A stretch of DNA of 64,000 nt from Coix lacryma-jobi var. lacryma-jobi (Eukaryota > Streptophyta > Magnoliopsida > Poales > Poaceae): NCBI GenBank assembly GCA_009763385.1, contig CM019831.1:111130680-111194679 (forward strand), written 5' to 3'. The notes under the pieces were generated by a model. It did no database searches. It worked only from the letters and a program-made list of their open reading frames with translations, and was not told where the DNA came from. How positions within the stretch are numbered: the first letter of the stretch is position 1; every line of letters begins with the position of its first letter. This document shows positions 11,280 to 23,389 of this stretch, piece after piece. The translations under genes and the position numbers were made by a program.

Positions 11280-14200
11280 TTACTCAAACAACTGGGGACA
11301 AGACTTCCGAAGATCTTCTTCTCTTTCCCAGGTAGCCTCTTCTTCTGTATACCGGTTCCACTGAACCTTGCACATCTTGATAACTCGGCTCCTGGTAACT
11401 CTTTCTGCTGTTTCCAAGATCTTGACAGGGTACTCTTCATAAGTGAGATCCTCTCCTATCTTGATCTCTTCCAGGGGAACTTGCTCTTCAGGCACTCTCA
11501 GGCATTTCTTTAGCTGAGAAACATGGAACACATCATGCACACCTGATAACTTTTCAGGTAACTCGAGCTGATAAGCCACTTCTCCACGTCTGGCTAAGAT
11601 CCGGAAAGGACCTATGTATCTGGGTGCCAACTTCCCTTTCATGTTAAACCTCTTTACGCTTCTCATGGGTGACACTTTCAAATACACATAGTCTCCCACT
11701 TTGAAAACTAAGTCCCTCCTGCGAGTATCTGCATAACTCTTTTGTCGGGACTGAGCTATCCTCAAGTTATCTCGGATCATCCTTACTTGTTCTTCAGCAT
11801 TTCTAAGGACATCCGGTCCAAACACTTGAGTTTCTCCTGTCTGATTCCAGAACAAGGGAGTTCTACACTTTCGCCCATACAAAGCTTCGAAAGGAGCCAT
11901 TTTCAGACTCTTCTGGTGACTGTTGTTGTATGAGAATTCAGCATATGGCAGGCTTTTATCCCAACTAGTCCCATGCTGAAGGGCACATGCTCTCAACATG
12001 TCCTCCAAGATCTGGTTTATCCTTTCAGTCTGCCCATCTGTCTGTGGGTGATATGCAGAACTGAAAGTCAGCTCAGTTCCCAAGGATTGATGTACTTGAT
12101 ACCAAAAGTGAGAAGTGAACTGTGTCCCTCTGTCAGACACTATTTTCTTTGGAACACCATGCAGAGCCACAATCCTCTCCATGTACAGTTCCGCTAACCT
12201 TGCCCCAGAATAGGTGGTCTTTACTGGTAAAAAGTGAGCGACCTTAGTGAGACGGTCGACTATTACCCATATAGAGTCATAGCCTCTTTGTGTGCGAGGT
12301 AAACCAGTAATAAAGTCCATTCCCACTTCTTCCCATTTCCACTCGGGTATCTGCATAGGCTGTAACAGTCCTGCTGGTCTTTGATGTTCAGCTTTGACCT
12401 TCTGACAGGTGTCACATAGAGCCACATATTCTGCTACATCTCGTTTCATACCATACCACCAGTATTTATCTTTCAGATCCAAGTACATTTTGGTGCTACC
12501 GGGGTGAATGGAATAGGCTGATTCATGTGCATCCCGCAAAATGGCATCACGAATAGCTTTCACATCGGGCACACAAATCCTCTTTCCAAACCAAAGAGTC
12601 CCATTAGCATCCATCCGGAATCCTGGTGCTTTTCCAAGCACTATGTTTTCTGCTATCTCTTTCAACTTCTCATCTTTCAACTGACCCTCACGGATTTCTT
12701 TCTCCAAGGTAGGTTCAACTGACATTTCCACCACATTCTTGGCAAAACATAGATTAAGATATGCCATTTCAGCTCTCAACTCTGCTGACATGCGTTCCAC
12801 TTGCAGACCGTTTGCGTAGGTTTTTCTGCTCAAGGCATCGGCCACGACATTGGCCTTTCCTGGGTGATAATGTACCTCTAGGTCATAGTCTTTGATCAAT
12901 TCTAGCCAACGGCGTTGCCTCAAGTTCAGATCTGACTGAGTAAATATATACTTCAGACTTTTATGATCCGTGTACACATCACACTTATGCCCAACTAGAT
13001 AATGTCTCCATATCTTCAGAGCATGGACCACAGCTGCTAACTCCAAATCATGAGTTGGATAGTTCACCTCGTGCTTCCTCAGTTGCCTAGATGCGTAGGC
13101 CACTACTCTTCCTTCTTGCATTAGAACACATCCAAGTCCCAGACGAGATGCATCGCAATAGATGGAGAAGCTTTTATTCAAGTCTGGCAGAACTAGGACT
13201 GGTGCTGAGGTCAATCTCTTCTTAAACTCTTCAAAGTTTGCTTGGCATTTATCAGACCACACAAACTTAGCGTTCTTCTCTAACAAGGCAGTCATAGGCT
13301 TTGCGAGCTTGGAGAATCCTTCAATGAACCTTCTATAATACCCGGCCAAACCCAGGAAACTTCGGATTTCACTGGCATTAGTTGGCGGATTCCAATCCAA
13401 CACATCTTGCACCTTGCTAGGATCAACGGATATACCTCCGTTAGAGACAACATGCCCTAAGAAAGAGACTTCTTTCAGCCAAAATTCACACTTGCTCCTC
13501 TTGGCATAGAGCTGATGCTCTCTTAACTTTTGCAAAACCATCCTCAGATGTTCCGCGTGTTCCTCCTCTGTTTTAGAGAACACTAGAATGTCATCTATGA
13601 ACACCACCACAAACTTATCTAGGTATTCCATGAACACTTTATTCATCAGATACATGAAGTAGGCTGGGGCATTGGTCAGACCAAAAGACATCACTGTATA
13701 CTCATACAGTCCATACCGCGTGGTGAAGGCGGTCTTAGGAATGTCTGAGTTCCGGATTTTCAACTGGTGATACCCAGATCGGAGATCTATTTTAGAGAAC
13801 ACACATGCTCCTCTAAGTTGGTCAAAAAGATCGTCTATCCGGGGTAGAGGGTATTTGTTTTTAATGGTAACCTCATTTAAAGACCTATAGTCCACACACA
13901 TCCTCTGGCTACCATCTTTCTTATCCACAAAGATCACTGGTGCTCCCCAAGGAGAAGCACTAGGACGTATATACCCTTTCTCTAACAACTCCTTAAGCTG
14001 TTTCTTAAGTTCTTCTAATTCATTTACCCCCATTCTATATGGTCTTTTAGATATTGGTGCAGTTCCAGGCAGTAATTCAATAATGAACTCAACATCGCGA
14101 TCAGGTGGCATACCTGGCAGATCATCCGGAAAGACATCAGGGAACTCGTCCACCACCCGATCTTGCTCTGCACCACTTGCATCCATCTGGTTGACCGTGG

Positions 14201-15758
14201 CAGTTGGCTGCTCTTTTAACACCACTTGCACACAGATTCTGTCTCCCTTAGGTGTAGTTACAACAACTGACCTTTCTTGACACTGAATGACAGCCCCATG
14301 TTGCTTCATCCAGTCCATACCCAAGATGAGATCTATACCTGCTGTTCTTAGCACTATAGGCTTTACTTTAAAATCTACCCCCCTTAGGTTGACACTAGAG
14401 GTGGGGCTCCAAAAACTTGCAGGCATACTACCCCCTGGTGAGTTTACTATGATTGTTTCTTTCATTGCACATAAAGGCACACCATGCATTCTAACAAACG
14501 ACTGTGAAATGAAAGAATGCGAAGCACCAGAATCAAAAAGTATGGTTGCTGGGATTGAGTTGATGCTGAACGTACCCATCATAACATCCGGTGCATCCAG
14601 GGCACTCTCGGCAGCTACATGATTCACCCGTCCAGTGTGAGGTGGACGAGCATTCTGCTTCTGAGCTCCTGCCTGGTTCTGTGGGGCCTGGGGGTTCTGC
14701 TTCTTGGGGCACTGGTGAGCGTAGTGTCCTGACTCCCCGCAACGGTAGCAAGCGTTGGGGTTCTGCTGAGCGGCATTCTTAATGGGAGCGGAGTTGGGTG
14801 CTCCCTGGCGTGATACTTGGCCGCTCTGCTGTTGCTGGTACCTCTGACCTCCTGGCTGCTGCTGGTAGCGCTGACCACCTGACTGTTGCTGATGTGGAAG
14901 GCGCTGCTGGTTCTGGTTGCCCTGGGGGTACTGTCCTCTGTTCAACTGGTTGCCTTGACTCCTCTGGGGGTAACCTTGCTGAGGGTTGGTTCGGGGACGA
15001 GTGTTGCTCCCCGATGCCTGGCCTTGGAAGCTTCTTTTCTTTGCCTCCATTTCCTTCCTCTTGTTGTCAATAACTATCGCCCTATTGACCAGGGCCTGAT
15101 AGTTCGGGTAGGTGTTGGACATCAACTGGAGTTGCAACCCATCATAAAGACCCTTCAGAAATCGGCGCTGTTTGTCTTTATCCTGGGCCACATCCTGGGG
15201 AGCGTAGCGCGACAGTTGAGCAAACTTGTCGCGGTACTCCGCCACTGACATGGACCCTTGCTTCAAGGAGCGGAACTCCTCTTGCTTCAGCTCTACGAGT
15301 CCATCAGGGATATGATAAGATCTGAAGTTCTCCTTGAACTCCTGCCACGTAACAACTGGGGCATCTTGGGGACGGCCGAACATGAACGCATCCCACCAGT
15401 CCTGTGCAGCTCCCTGCAGTTGCCCAGAAGCGTAGAGCACCTTCTCATAGTCGGTGCACTGGGCAATATTCAGTTGTTTCTCCACTGCACGGAGCCAGTC
15501 ATCCGCCTCCAGTGGTTCAGAGGCGTGAGTGAACACAGGTGGATGGCCCTTCAGGAACTCTCCTCGACGGTCCCTGACTTGAAGAGGTTGCGGTGCGGCA
15601 GCGGGCGCCTGATCCAGGCGGTTCATCATGGCGTGCATCAGTTGATTCTGCGTGGCCATCAACTGCTCGATGGTCACTGGCGGCGGTGGCGGCGGCGGGT
15701 CCATAGGAGCACCACGCCCACGGCCACGGCCTCGCCCGCGTCCACCCCTTGCTGCCAT
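11280..15758 (-). CDS. Gag-Pol polyprotein with chromodomain, Tekay clade
   Basis: 1492 codons with no internal stop. Start ATG at 15758, followed by an RGRGRGRG stretch. The Gag core ([38 protein letters not shown]) lies in about residues 75-235. A CCHC zinc knuckle [14 protein letters not shown] starts at residue 337. The aspartic protease has [11 protein letters not shown] (D409). Reverse transcriptase has FIDD at 720-723. RNase H has [10 protein letters not shown] (D869). Integrase has a zinc-binding region (CDTCQKVK) and the catalytic triad D1148, D1209, E1245 with exact D,D-35-E spacing. The C-terminus (about 1440-1492, YEEYPVKIL to [15 protein letters not shown]) is a chromodomain, which in chromoviruses guides integration to marked chromatin. 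All key residues that I could locate are present, so the protein looks functional. The single gag-pol frame implies cleavage by its own protease. Confidence 0.97.
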   Translation of the reverse strand: MAARGGRGRGRGRGRGAPMDPPPPPPPVTIEQLMATQNQLMHAMMNRLDQAPAAAPQPLQVRDRRGEFLKGHPPVFTHASEPLEADDWLRAVEKQLNIAQCTDYEKVLYASGQLQGAAQDWWDAFMFGRPQDAPVVTWQEFKENFRSYHIPDGLVELKQEEFRSLKQGSMSVAEYRDKFAQLSRYAPQDVAQDKDKQRRFLKGLYDGLQLQLMSNTYPNYQALVNRAIVIDNKRKEMEAKKRSFQGQASGSNTRPRTNPQQGYPQRSQGNQLNRGQYPQGNQNQQRLPHQQQSGGQRYQQQPGGQRYQQQQSGQVSRQGAPNSAPIKNAAQQNPNACYRCGESGHYAHQCPKKQNPQAPQNQAGAQKQNARPPHTGRVNHVAAESALDAPDVMMGTFSINSIPATILFDSGASHSFISQSFVRMHGVPLCAMKETIIVNSPGGSMPASFWSPTSSVNLRGVDFKVKPIVLRTAGIDLILGMDWMKQHGAVIQCQERSVVVTTPKGDRICVQVVLKEQPTATVNQMDASGAEQDRVVDEFPDVFPDDLPGMPPDRDVEFIIELLPGTAPISKRPYRMGVNELEELKKQLKELLEKGYIRPSASPWGAPVIFVDKKDGSQRMCVDYRSLNEVTIKNKYPLPRIDDLFDQLRGACVFSKIDLRSGYHQLKIRNSDIPKTAFTTRYGLYEYTVMSFGLTNAPAYFMYLMNKVFMEYLDKFVVVFIDDILVFSKTEEEHAEHLRMVLQKLREHQLYAKRSKCEFWLKEVSFLGHVVSNGGISVDPSKVQDVLDWNPPTNASEIRSFLGLAGYYRRFIEGFSKLAKPMTALLEKNAKFVWSDKCQANFEEFKKRLTSAPVLVLPDLNKSFSIYCDASRLGLGCVLMQEGRVVAYASRQLRKHEVNYPTHDLELAAVVHALKIWRHYLVGHKCDVYTDHKSLKYIFTQSDLNLRQRRWLELIKDYDLEVHYHPGKANVVADALSRKTYANGLQVERMSAELRAEMAYLNLCFAKNVVEMSVEPTLEKEIREGQLKDEKLKEIAENIVLGKAPGFRMDANGTLWFGKRICVPDVKAIRDAILRDAHESAYSIHPGSTKMYLDLKDKYWWYGMKRDVAEYVALCDTCQKVKAEHQRPAGLLQPMQIPEWKWEEVGMDFITGLPRTQRGYDSIWVIVDRLTKVAHFLPVKTTYSGARLAELYMERIVALHGVPKKIVSDRGTQFTSHFWYQVHQSLGTELTFSSAYHPQTDGQTERINQILEDMLRACALQHGTSWDKSLPYAEFSYNNSHQKSLKMAPFEALYGRKCRTPLFWNQTGETQVFGPDVLRNAEEQVRMIRDNLRIAQSRQKSYADTRRRDLVFKVGDYVYLKVSPMRSVKRFNMKGKLAPRYIGPFRILARRGEVAYQLELPEKLSGVHDVFHVSQLKKCLRVPEEQVPLEEIKIGEDLTYEEYPVKILETAERVTRSRVIKMCKVQWNRYTEEEATWEREEDLRKSCPQLFE

Positions 15759-16428
15759 CTGCTCACCAACAAATGCGCAAGAGTTAGACCTCTATATCCA
15801 ACATAGAAAGTATATATGACATAAATGAACATTGCTGAAAATTTTCGGTGCACATTCTTGTCAACAGCAGCACACTAAAACGGGCATAACTCGAGCTACA
15901 GAAATCCAACGGGGATGAACCAGACATCGTTGGAAAGCTTAAGAAACCAGCTACAACTTTCATATAGAACACTTTTTCAGATTCGGCCAGATTCTAGGCC
16001 GAGAACAGCATTGATCAGAAACTGTTCTGGATGACAGACTGCGCAGAAACATCGACTTTAAACAGGCATATCTCCCAGATCCGAACAGATAAGGACTTGG
16101 TTCCAGATTTGTTTGAAAGGTACATCAGTCTAGATACTCCCACAAAAATTTCACAATTTTTGGGGTCACGGATAAAGAGATACACAGCTTTAAACACAGG
16201 CTGCTCCAGAAAACAGCAACACAGAAAAGAGGTAAACAACTTTATATGCCACATGAAGGTGTTTAACTAGGAGAAGCACAACATAACTTGTACTTTACCA
16301 CACACAACCAAAGATCCAAACAAACATAGTTCATCAACATAAGTAACACAAACACCACAGGTTCACAAAACACAAACTGAAACTTAAAACAACGTGTCTA
16401 AACGAGGTAACTGATCATAGAAGGCAAG

Positions 16429-17460
16429 CTACTGGGCTCCACCGGGGGCATCGTTGGCTCTGTACTTCTTCTTGTAAACGGCTGCATAGTCCAGCTCACC
16501 GCGAAGGTAATCCACCTCGCGCTCCAAACGCCTTATCACCTTCTGAGCCGCACGCAGGTCATCTTGCACCTTGTCGGCCTTCCTATGCACCTCATAGGCA
16601 TGCTGAGCCGTGGAGACCAGAACCGGGTACTCCACCGGTGGTAGCAGGGTTCGCCACGAGCCCTCCATGTCACTTTGGGGCAGGTAGCGGTAGCGATCAT
16701 TCCTCATCCTCTGGAAGCGAAGGCCATGGTAGTGCAGGTAGGCATCCTGCGCTGCGTCCTCCATACTTGCGAGGGCATCACTACGCTTGGTGGTAGTCCT
16801 GTGAGCTGACTCTATGACATGGGCTTGATCAGCAGCTTTCCAACCTGTAACCATCAGGTCGGACTTCCAGTATGTAGCCTCCAACGGGTGGGTGTACTCT
16901 CCGCAGTGGTATTGGAGTTTAGCCTCCATGTCCGGGTAGTACTCCTCCAGCAGACGAACCAGCATACTATGGTAGTACGCTGTCTCGTCGGGCTTCTTAA
17001 ACATGAAACGACGATCCCAACCAAGGTCTTCCACCACCTGCGCTGCTGGGGAGGCAGGGGGTGCTGGTGCCGAAGCTGACGAAGCGGCGGGAGAGTGTAC
17101 CACCGGATACACTGGCACGAAGGCTGGCGCCGCAGGAGCTGGTGGAGCGTCAGGTGCTGCAGGAGCGGGTGCCTCTGGAGCAGGGACCTCAGGCGCTGGC
17201 GCCTCAGGCTCATGCTCCACTAGGACTGGCACCTCCGGGGCAGGCACCTCCGGAGCCGGAGACTCGGGAACTGCTGCAGGGGGCGGGGATGGCGCTGCTA
17301 GCTCCTCAGAAACTGCTGGAGTAACGGTCAACTCTTCATCCTCCGCGAAGACGTCGTTGGAGGAGCTGGAGGAACCGTCACTGTCGGGGATGTGAACCAC
17401 AGGGGGAGCAGGCTGGCTGGTGAAAAGAGCACGGTAGGCACGGGCGTTCATGCGAGGCAT
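16429..17460 (-). CDS. Accessory ORF upstream of gag (orf0-like)
   Basis: 343 codons from ATG 17460 (MPRMNARAYRALFTSQPAPP). The frame extends upstream only with a TTG, so I use the ATG. Residues about 60-150 are a low-complexity Pro/Ala/Glu region with repeated PAPEVPAPE. The middle (WDRRFMFKKPDETAYYHSM to YRYLPQSDMEGSW) looks globular. The C-terminal 60 residues (AYEVHRKADKVQDDLRAAQ to EREVDYLRGELDY) look like a coiled coil. I see no signal peptide, membrane span or enzyme motif. From memory, rice RIRE3 and RIRE8 carry a similarly placed orf0 of unknown function. It lies in the same sense as gag-pol, 670 bp upstream, between the primer site and gag, in a copy young enough that its integrity says little about selection. 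Confidence 0.8.
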   Translation of the reverse strand: MPRMNARAYRALFTSQPAPPVVHIPDSDGSSSSSNDVFAEDEELTVTPAVSEELAAPSPPPAAVPESPAPEVPAPEVPVLVEHEPEAPAPEVPAPEAPAPAAPDAPPAPAAPAFVPVYPVVHSPAASSASAPAPPASPAAQVVEDLGWDRRFMFKKPDETAYYHSMLVRLLEEYYPDMEAKLQYHCGEYTHPLEATYWKSDLMVTGWKAADQAHVIESAHRTTTKRSDALASMEDAAQDAYLHYHGLRFQRMRNDRYRYLPQSDMEGSWRTLLPPVEYPVLVSTAQHAYEVHRKADKVQDDLRAAQKVIRRLEREVDYLRGELDYAAVYKKKYRANDAPGGAQ

Positions 17461-17639
17461 CCTGACGTTAAAACAAGATAAGATAAGTGGAAACAATTAG
17501 TTTTATGCAAAAAGGATAAGAATAAGAAGCAGGTATAAATTTTAATAAAGTAACGAGTTAATAAAATAAGCATGAACAGGTAACAAAAAGGTGTTAGACG
17601 GCCATTTCCTAGCTAGGCTTGCGTCCTACAGTCAACAAA

Positions 17640-17651
17640 GCTCTGATACCA
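17640..17651 (-). promoter_or_regulatory. Primer-binding site, initiator tRNA-Met type
   Basis: On the minus strand TGGTATCAGAGC lies three bases inside the 5' LTR. It matches the 3' end complement of plant initiator tRNA-Met, the usual primer for minus-strand DNA synthesis. Confidence 0.9.
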
Positions 17652-17654
17652 ATT

Positions 17655-20600
17655 TGTCACACCCCAATTTTAAGGATAAAACTGAGGCGGAATGCTCATG
17701 TGTGCCCAGGAAACAATCACACACATAAGTAGACAAACTACAAGAGTGGCGTCATCACATTGTTTATTACATCACGATAGTACTCAAAACAAAGTCTTAC
17801 ATCATACTGAAACACAGATCGCGGAACTGGTACACAAACTAAACCACAGGGAAACGTCGACTGGGGGAGCAGCTAGCCTAGAAGTCTTCAGGAAAGTCGC
17901 CAACAGCACCCTCATCTGTTACCCATCCGGGATTTTGCCCAAAAAGAAGATAAACAACAAGCGTAAGTACTCCACGTACTTAGCAAGCTAACATAGGGTT
18001 CATGAGGCTCAAAAAGGCAGACGCTGTCTGACTGCAGTAGCTTTTAAGTTGGCAAAGTTTTAACATTAAGGTAAACGAATATTGTGCTTAACCCTTAACC
18101 CATGATCCATTTGTCCAACAAAGGTAAGATATGACATCATAATGTACCAACAACATAAAGTAACAATTGTTAAGTTTCATAGTTCCGCTAGTTTTCCGGG
18201 CCGCTCGTGACCGTGAGCACGGCTGTTATAACAGTTTTACACTCTGCAGAGGTGGTGCATCTTTACCCACAAGCCGTGTTACCCTTGTGCCCGAGGCGGC
18301 CAACCTCTTGATCCACTTCCGAGGTAGATCGGCAGGGCACACTATGAAGCCTTTCGCTGGTTCGTCTAACAGGTCAGGGCCGCTAGGTTTCCTTGGCAGG
18401 CAGATGTAGCAACCCCCCTTTTCTATGGCACAAGGCCATCGCAGCTATACACATAGAAACAGGAGCAGCCCTACACCCAAAGTGGCAAGCCCCTTTTGCG
18501 CCCTTTCGGGTCACCGCTGCCATATTAGACAAGGTCCAGTTTACTGAGCTAAAACCAGAGCCATATAGCACTCATGGTAGCACTGTCAATCCCAGCTTTT
18601 GCTAACAGCAAGTTTTATTAACCGTTTAACAACATATCATCATGAGAAACAAAATTCATCATTGGGCTGGATCGATTATAAGTCAGTTAGCACTAGCAAA
18701 GCTACCCATATGCATATATCCCACGGGAACAAGAACTTCACAGATCACAAAGCTAAGTGGGTTTTCTAAGGTTGCTCAGTTGGACACATGCATAAATGAG
18801 TGATTAAAGTAAAGTGTATAGGTAAACAAGGAGATCCCATGCTAACTTGCCTTGGTTGTCGAAAAGTTGATCCTCCTGCTGATCACTGAACGAGGGGTCC
18901 TAGTCGTACCACCCCGACTCACCGTCTACTCGATCACAACATCACCACGCATTCCAGGTGCAAACATACCCGATGCAAACAGAGCTATTATTAGAACAAT
19001 ACACCAAACAGTATTAAACTGAAATAAAACTTTGATAAAACAGAAGCACGCATCTATACGATCACAACAAGTTTTGGTTCATCGAAAACGGAGTTACGGT
19101 GCGAAAGATACGGCCGAAACGGTATATATAAAGCCCTAAACAAGATTAACTTGGACCCTACCTCTAAACTGTCCAAAACCGACCAACAGGGACATAAACG
19201 GGTAGAGCACTAAATTACGAAGCTAACGCAATTTGAACGGATCAAATCGGAGCTAAAACGTGAATTTTATAAGCAAAACAATGTAGTGGCATTTCTGTAA
19301 ATAAGCTGAAATCCATTTGAATTGAAATCGGAAATTTTAATTGAATTTAAATCAAATTTACAGACGGCTGGACCGCGCCTCAAAATGACCGAAACACAGG
19401 GGCCTAGACGGAAGTTTTCAAAGACTCAGCGAACAGTGCCCGCTGGAGCGCGGGTTGATTCCCGACTTCTCCAGGGGCTCTTTAGCAAAGATGCCACCGA
19501 AGGGGTACGGGTGATCCTCGGCCGCCGGATCGGAGATGCGCGGCTCGGATTAAAACCAGGGGCGGGTGCGCGCGCGGGCGGCCGACGGCGCGCACTGGCC
19601 GCGGCGTCACGGCGCTCCGCGACGTCGTGCGCGGCTCCGCCATGGTCGAAGCCACGGAGCTCGCGGGTTCGGGCATAGGGTCCATCACAGGCCAAACCAA
19701 GCGGTCGGAGAGCTAGAGGGAGGCACGGGAGTCTCACCGAGGCGGAATGGAGAGGAGGAGGCGGCTCGGGGGAGGCGGTCCGCGGCGAACGGCGGAGCAC
19801 GGCGACCGGCGGGGCACCTGCTCACGGAGTACGGCGGTTAGGGCGAAACTGAGCACTAAAGAGAGAGGGAGAAGGTTCGGAGGCTTCACCACGACGCGGC
19901 GGAGCTTGGAGATGGATCGAATCGGCCGGGGAAGCGGCCAACGGCTGCAGCGCGACGACGGCGTGAGCACGGCGGCGGCGGCGATGGCGCGGAGGGGCTC
20001 TGGGGTGGCTCTGCGCGGCGCTGCGGGAGTGGGAGAGGGAAAAGAAGGAGCGGGGTGCGGCCGCATCTACTAAAAGGATGAGGAGGAGGGCGAGGTCGTG
20101 GGAGTGGCGCCGCACGACGCGCGGGAGACGCGGGCGCGACGGGGCAGGCGGTTGCGCGCCGCGGCGCGGGACGCGCGGAGGGGAAAGAGAAGGGGACTGA
20201 CGCGTGGGGCAGCGGCGTCAGAGAGAGAAGGGGACGGAGCGCGCGCGCGGGCCGACGGTTGCGCGGGCGCGGCGAGCAGGCCGGCCCACGGGCCGCGCAG
20301 CGAAGAGAAGGGGACGGAGCGGCCCAGCGCGGGGAGGAGAGGGGAAAAGGAGGGGCGCGCCGGCGGTTGGGCCGCCAGGCCGCCTGGGCCGAAACGAGGG
20401 AGGGAAGGAGGGAGAAAAAGAAAGAGCTTTTCAAAATATTTCAAGGCTTTTCAAAACATTTCCAAAAGGAGTTTGAATTCAAACTAAATTTTGACAAAAC
20501 CAGTCACTTCAATAAATCCAGTGCATCAGCATGAGTGCATAAACATGTTGCCACAATTATTTTAATTCAACAAAAATTTATTTAAACCTAGGTTGAATGC

Positions 20601-20665
20601 TCACAAAAACATAATTAAATCATTTTCCCCCTATTTTGTTCTGGAGAAAATTTTAGGGTGTTACA
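17655..20665 (-). repeat. 5' LTR of the Tekay-type element
   Basis: 3011 bp, nearly identical to 8221-11231 and the same length. It carries the promoter for the minus-strand transcript. The target duplication AGAGG follows at 20666-20670. Confidence 0.95.
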
Positions 20666-21716
20666 AGAGGCGGCACTTCTGGCCGGTCTTGGAGGAGAGG
20701 GTGGCGGCGACCATTGCCGGCCGAGCCCGAGCTCATCGGAGTTGGCGTTTCGGCGAATCTAGCCATGGGGGAGCACGAGGAGGGTATCAGGATGAAGCCC
20801 TCGACCCTGCGAACTCACCAGATGCTACGTGATCGACGATTAGGGGACAAAGAGAGCTGGCTACCGATCGGGGCGGTTGGCGGCTCCGACGAGATCCAAA
20901 CTGAGCGGCGCGAGGGATTTAGGGCACGAGCAACTCGATTTCGGAAAAGAGAGGAGCGGCGGATGCAGACATCTTTATAATGGGGCACAGCGTGCAGAAG
21001 GGCAAGGACGAGGCGCACACGGGTTGGGAACAGACTCGACCGAATCCAGCGTGGATCCGACTTAGGGAAGGGGAAGACCCTGACCTACGGGCCTCGGTTG
21101 TCAGCGACTCAGGGTGTGGGACCAAAACGTCAGAGAGAGAGAGAGGGGTGGAAATCGCGCGGGCTCCTGCGCTTGCTTGGCTAGGCTGGATTCGGTCGTG
21201 GGCCATGCGAAAGGAAAGGGGGAAGGAGGAGTGGGTCGCGCGCATAGAAATGGGGAGGGATAAAGGAAGTCGGCTGGACCAGTGCAGGCCCTCGATCTGG
21301 GCCGGGTGATCGGGACTGACCCAAAACGGAGAAGGAGAAGGGAAAAAGTCGAGCAGGCTTTGGCTTGGCGCTGGGCCTGAAATGAGAAGGGAAGGAGAGA
21401 GGGGTGACACTGGGTTGGGCTGAAAGCCAGGGAAGGAGGGGAGGGAAAAAAAGAAAAACCTTTTCTTTTTTTCTTTTTGTTTAAAACCATTTCAAAAGCA
21501 TTTTCTAAACAATTTGAAAACTTTTTGAACTATTGAGCAAACCACACATCACAAAATTAAATTATGCACCAGCATGTATGCTCAAACATGTTATTACCCT
21601 AAGTAGATTTTAATTTAAAGAAAAGTTTTATTTCTCCCATATTCTCATGAGCACCAAAAATACATAATAAAACATTTTCCCTCTATTTCCAAAATTACAA
21701 ATTTTAGGGTGTTACA

Positions 21717-22909
21717 ATTTGAAGATCAAGGAAGTAATTAAGCTCTCCAATCATGGACATTTCAAACTCACTTGCCATCATTTCACCAAACTCTTCACAA
21801 AATGCTTGATTTGTTGAACCAAAGATAATGTGATCAACATATATTTGCAACATAAACAAGTCCTTGCCTATCTTCTTGGTGAAGAGAGTAGTGTCAACCT
21901 TACCCATCTTGAACCCCTTGGAGAGTAGGAAGTTCCTCAATCTCTCATACCATGCTCTAGGTGCTTGCTCCAAACCATAGAGTGCCTTCTTGAGCTTGTA
22001 CACATGATTGGGTTTCTTGTCATCTTCAAAACCAAGTGGTTGTTTTGCAAATACCAACTCCTTGATGTATCCATTGAGAAACACACTTTTGACATCCATT
22101 TGATGTAACTTGATGTTGTGAGCACATGCATAAGCCAATAGTATTCTAGTGGCTTCTAATCTTGCAACCGATGCATATGTTTCTCCAAAATCAAGACCTT
22201 CAACTTGAGTGTAACCTTGTGCTACCAATCTTTCTTTGTTTTTCTTACAACTATTCCATCTTGATCTTACTTATTGTGAAAGACCCATTTTGTTCTAATC
22301 ACGTTGTAGTTCTTAGGTCTCTCTACTAACTCCCAAACTTGGTTGCAGGTGAAGTTGTTTAGCTCTTTATGCATAGCATTAACCCAATCAACGTCCATCA
22401 AAGCTTCTTCTATCTTGGTTGTCTCGAATAATGATACAAATGAATAATGTTCAAAAAATGAAGCCAATCTTGATCTTGTTTGCACACCACTTCTAATATT
22501 CCCAACAATTTGATCAATTGGGTGATCTCTTGCAATGTTGGTTGGTTGGAGTATTTGCACTTAATTGCTTGGTTGAGATGAACTGGCCACTTGATGCTCT
22601 TCACTAGCACTTGATTGATTATGAGAACCACTAACTTGATTTGCATCAACTTGTACGTTGGAGTAGAACATATGATCATCTTCATTATCAATAACTTGTC
22701 AGGGCCTAATATCACCAACATCCATATTCTTTATTGCATTTTCCAATTGAGTGCCTCTCACATCATCTAGATTCCCACTTTCATCTTGAGAGCCTTGTGT
22801 TTCATCAAAGTCAACATCATGCACTTCCTCAAGTATGCCACTAGCCAAATTCCAAACTCCATATGCTTTGCTTGTGGTTGAATAGCCAAGTAAGAATCCT
22901 TCATCACTA
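21717..22909 (-). pseudogene. copia-1 integrase end to RT (part 1, broken)
   Basis: Minus-strand Ty1/copia pol. The fragment starts at 22909 in sequence matching copia-2 near 50495 (EGFLLGYSTTSKAY region). It continues through [34 protein letters not shown] and [13 protein letters not shown] RT motifs to LKKALYGLEQAPRAWYERL and NYFLDLQI, where the solo LTR interrupts it. The RT catalytic motif reads YVDH instead of YVDD, and there are frame breaks around 22260-22270 and 22560. It is the same family as copia-2, reversed. It is truncated on the 5' side by the LTR starting at 22910. Confidence 0.9.
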
Positions 22910-23359
22910 TGGGTATATTACCTCCGTATACCCCCATGGATCCACTTGGGCTCTTCATCAAGGATAGCCCAGCTTGCGAGGCCCTGCAGCACGCGAACGG
23001 TCTGTTGTGCTCGCCTGGGACTCTCATGAAGCCTTGCACGCCAAGGAAGATCCTAGAGTTAGATCCGGATTCCTTGACTTAAGGAACTAATTGTAATCTG
23101 TTAGGTTACAAAAACTGTAACCCTGCTCCCCAACTATATAAGGCGAGCAGGGACCCCCTCTCAATCCTATCTCACCAAATAATACAGCCACCAAAACACA
23201 GGACGTACGGTATTACGACAACTCACCGACCTAAACCTGTCTAAATCGCCATGTTCGTCCCTATGTTTACACTTGAGTAACCGTCTCGCACACCTCCTCA
23301 AAATAATCTACTACCTTGGGCATACCCCTCGGTAGACTGTCAACCATATTTCATCGACA
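22910..23359 (+). repeat. Tat/Dasheng-type 5' LTR, truncated element
   Basis: About 450 bp, TGGGTATATTACC...ATCGACA, related to the minus-strand LTRs of the 919-4256 element but in + orientation. TATA box TATATAAG at about 23135. It is followed directly by the primer-site-like TTTGGCGCGCCAGGTAGGGG, so it is a 5' LTR of a truncated element rather than a solo LTR. The interior stops within about 30 bp. It lies against copia-1 on the left. Confidence 0.8.
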
Positions 23360-23380
23360 TTTGGCGCGCCAGGTAGGGGG
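23360..23380 (+). promoter_or_regulatory. Primer-binding site of the 22910 LTR
   Basis: TTTGGCGCGCCAGGTAGGGG follows the LTR end CGACA. The same motif on the minus strand sits inside the LTR at 3771. I do not assign the tRNA with confidence. Confidence 0.7.
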
Positions 23381-23389
23381 TGTGTGCTA

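Larger units (their letters stand above)
8221..20665 (-). mobile_element. Complete Tekay-type (chromovirus) Ty3/gypsy element
   Basis: 12,445-bp element on the minus strand. It has two 3011-bp LTRs (8221-11231 and 17655-20665) and a perfect target duplication AGAGG (8216-8220 and 20666-20670). Internal order in the sense direction: primer-binding site complementary to initiator tRNA-Met (17640-17651), extra ORF (17460-16429), gag-pol (15758-11280), polypurine tract (11245-11232), 3' LTR. By eye I found three differences between the LTRs: near 9471/18902, 10105/19539 and 10446/19880. That makes the insertion very recent, roughly 40,000 years at 1.3e-8 per site per year. With gag-pol open throughout, it is a good candidate for a recently or still active element. 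Confidence 0.95.
6306..21716 (-). mobile_element. Solo LTR, Tekay-like family, split by 8221-20665
   Basis: One LTR in two segments, 6306-8220 and 20671-21716 (about 2.96 kb joined), starting TGTAACACCC and ending GGGTGTTACA. It is flanked by a perfect target duplication ATTTG (6301-6305 and 21717-21721) inside copia-1, so it is a solo LTR left by LTR-LTR recombination. The ends and several internal blocks resemble the LTRs of the Tekay-type element inside it but are clearly diverged, so it belongs to a related family. No gag-pol of its own remains. The small frames in its GC-rich part (20680-21490) are open on both strands and are not credible genes. Confidence 0.85.

Noticed and set aside
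14083..15806. Plus-strand frames opposite gag and protease (up to 182 codons)
   Set aside because: Antisense shadows of the intact minus-strand gag-pol.
16819..17395. Plus-strand Gly/Ala-rich frames
   Set aside because: Antisense of the Pro/Ala-rich accessory ORF.
20593..21490. Overlapping frames of 60-163 codons
   Set aside because: GC-rich part of the outer solo LTR; same composition effect, no domain.
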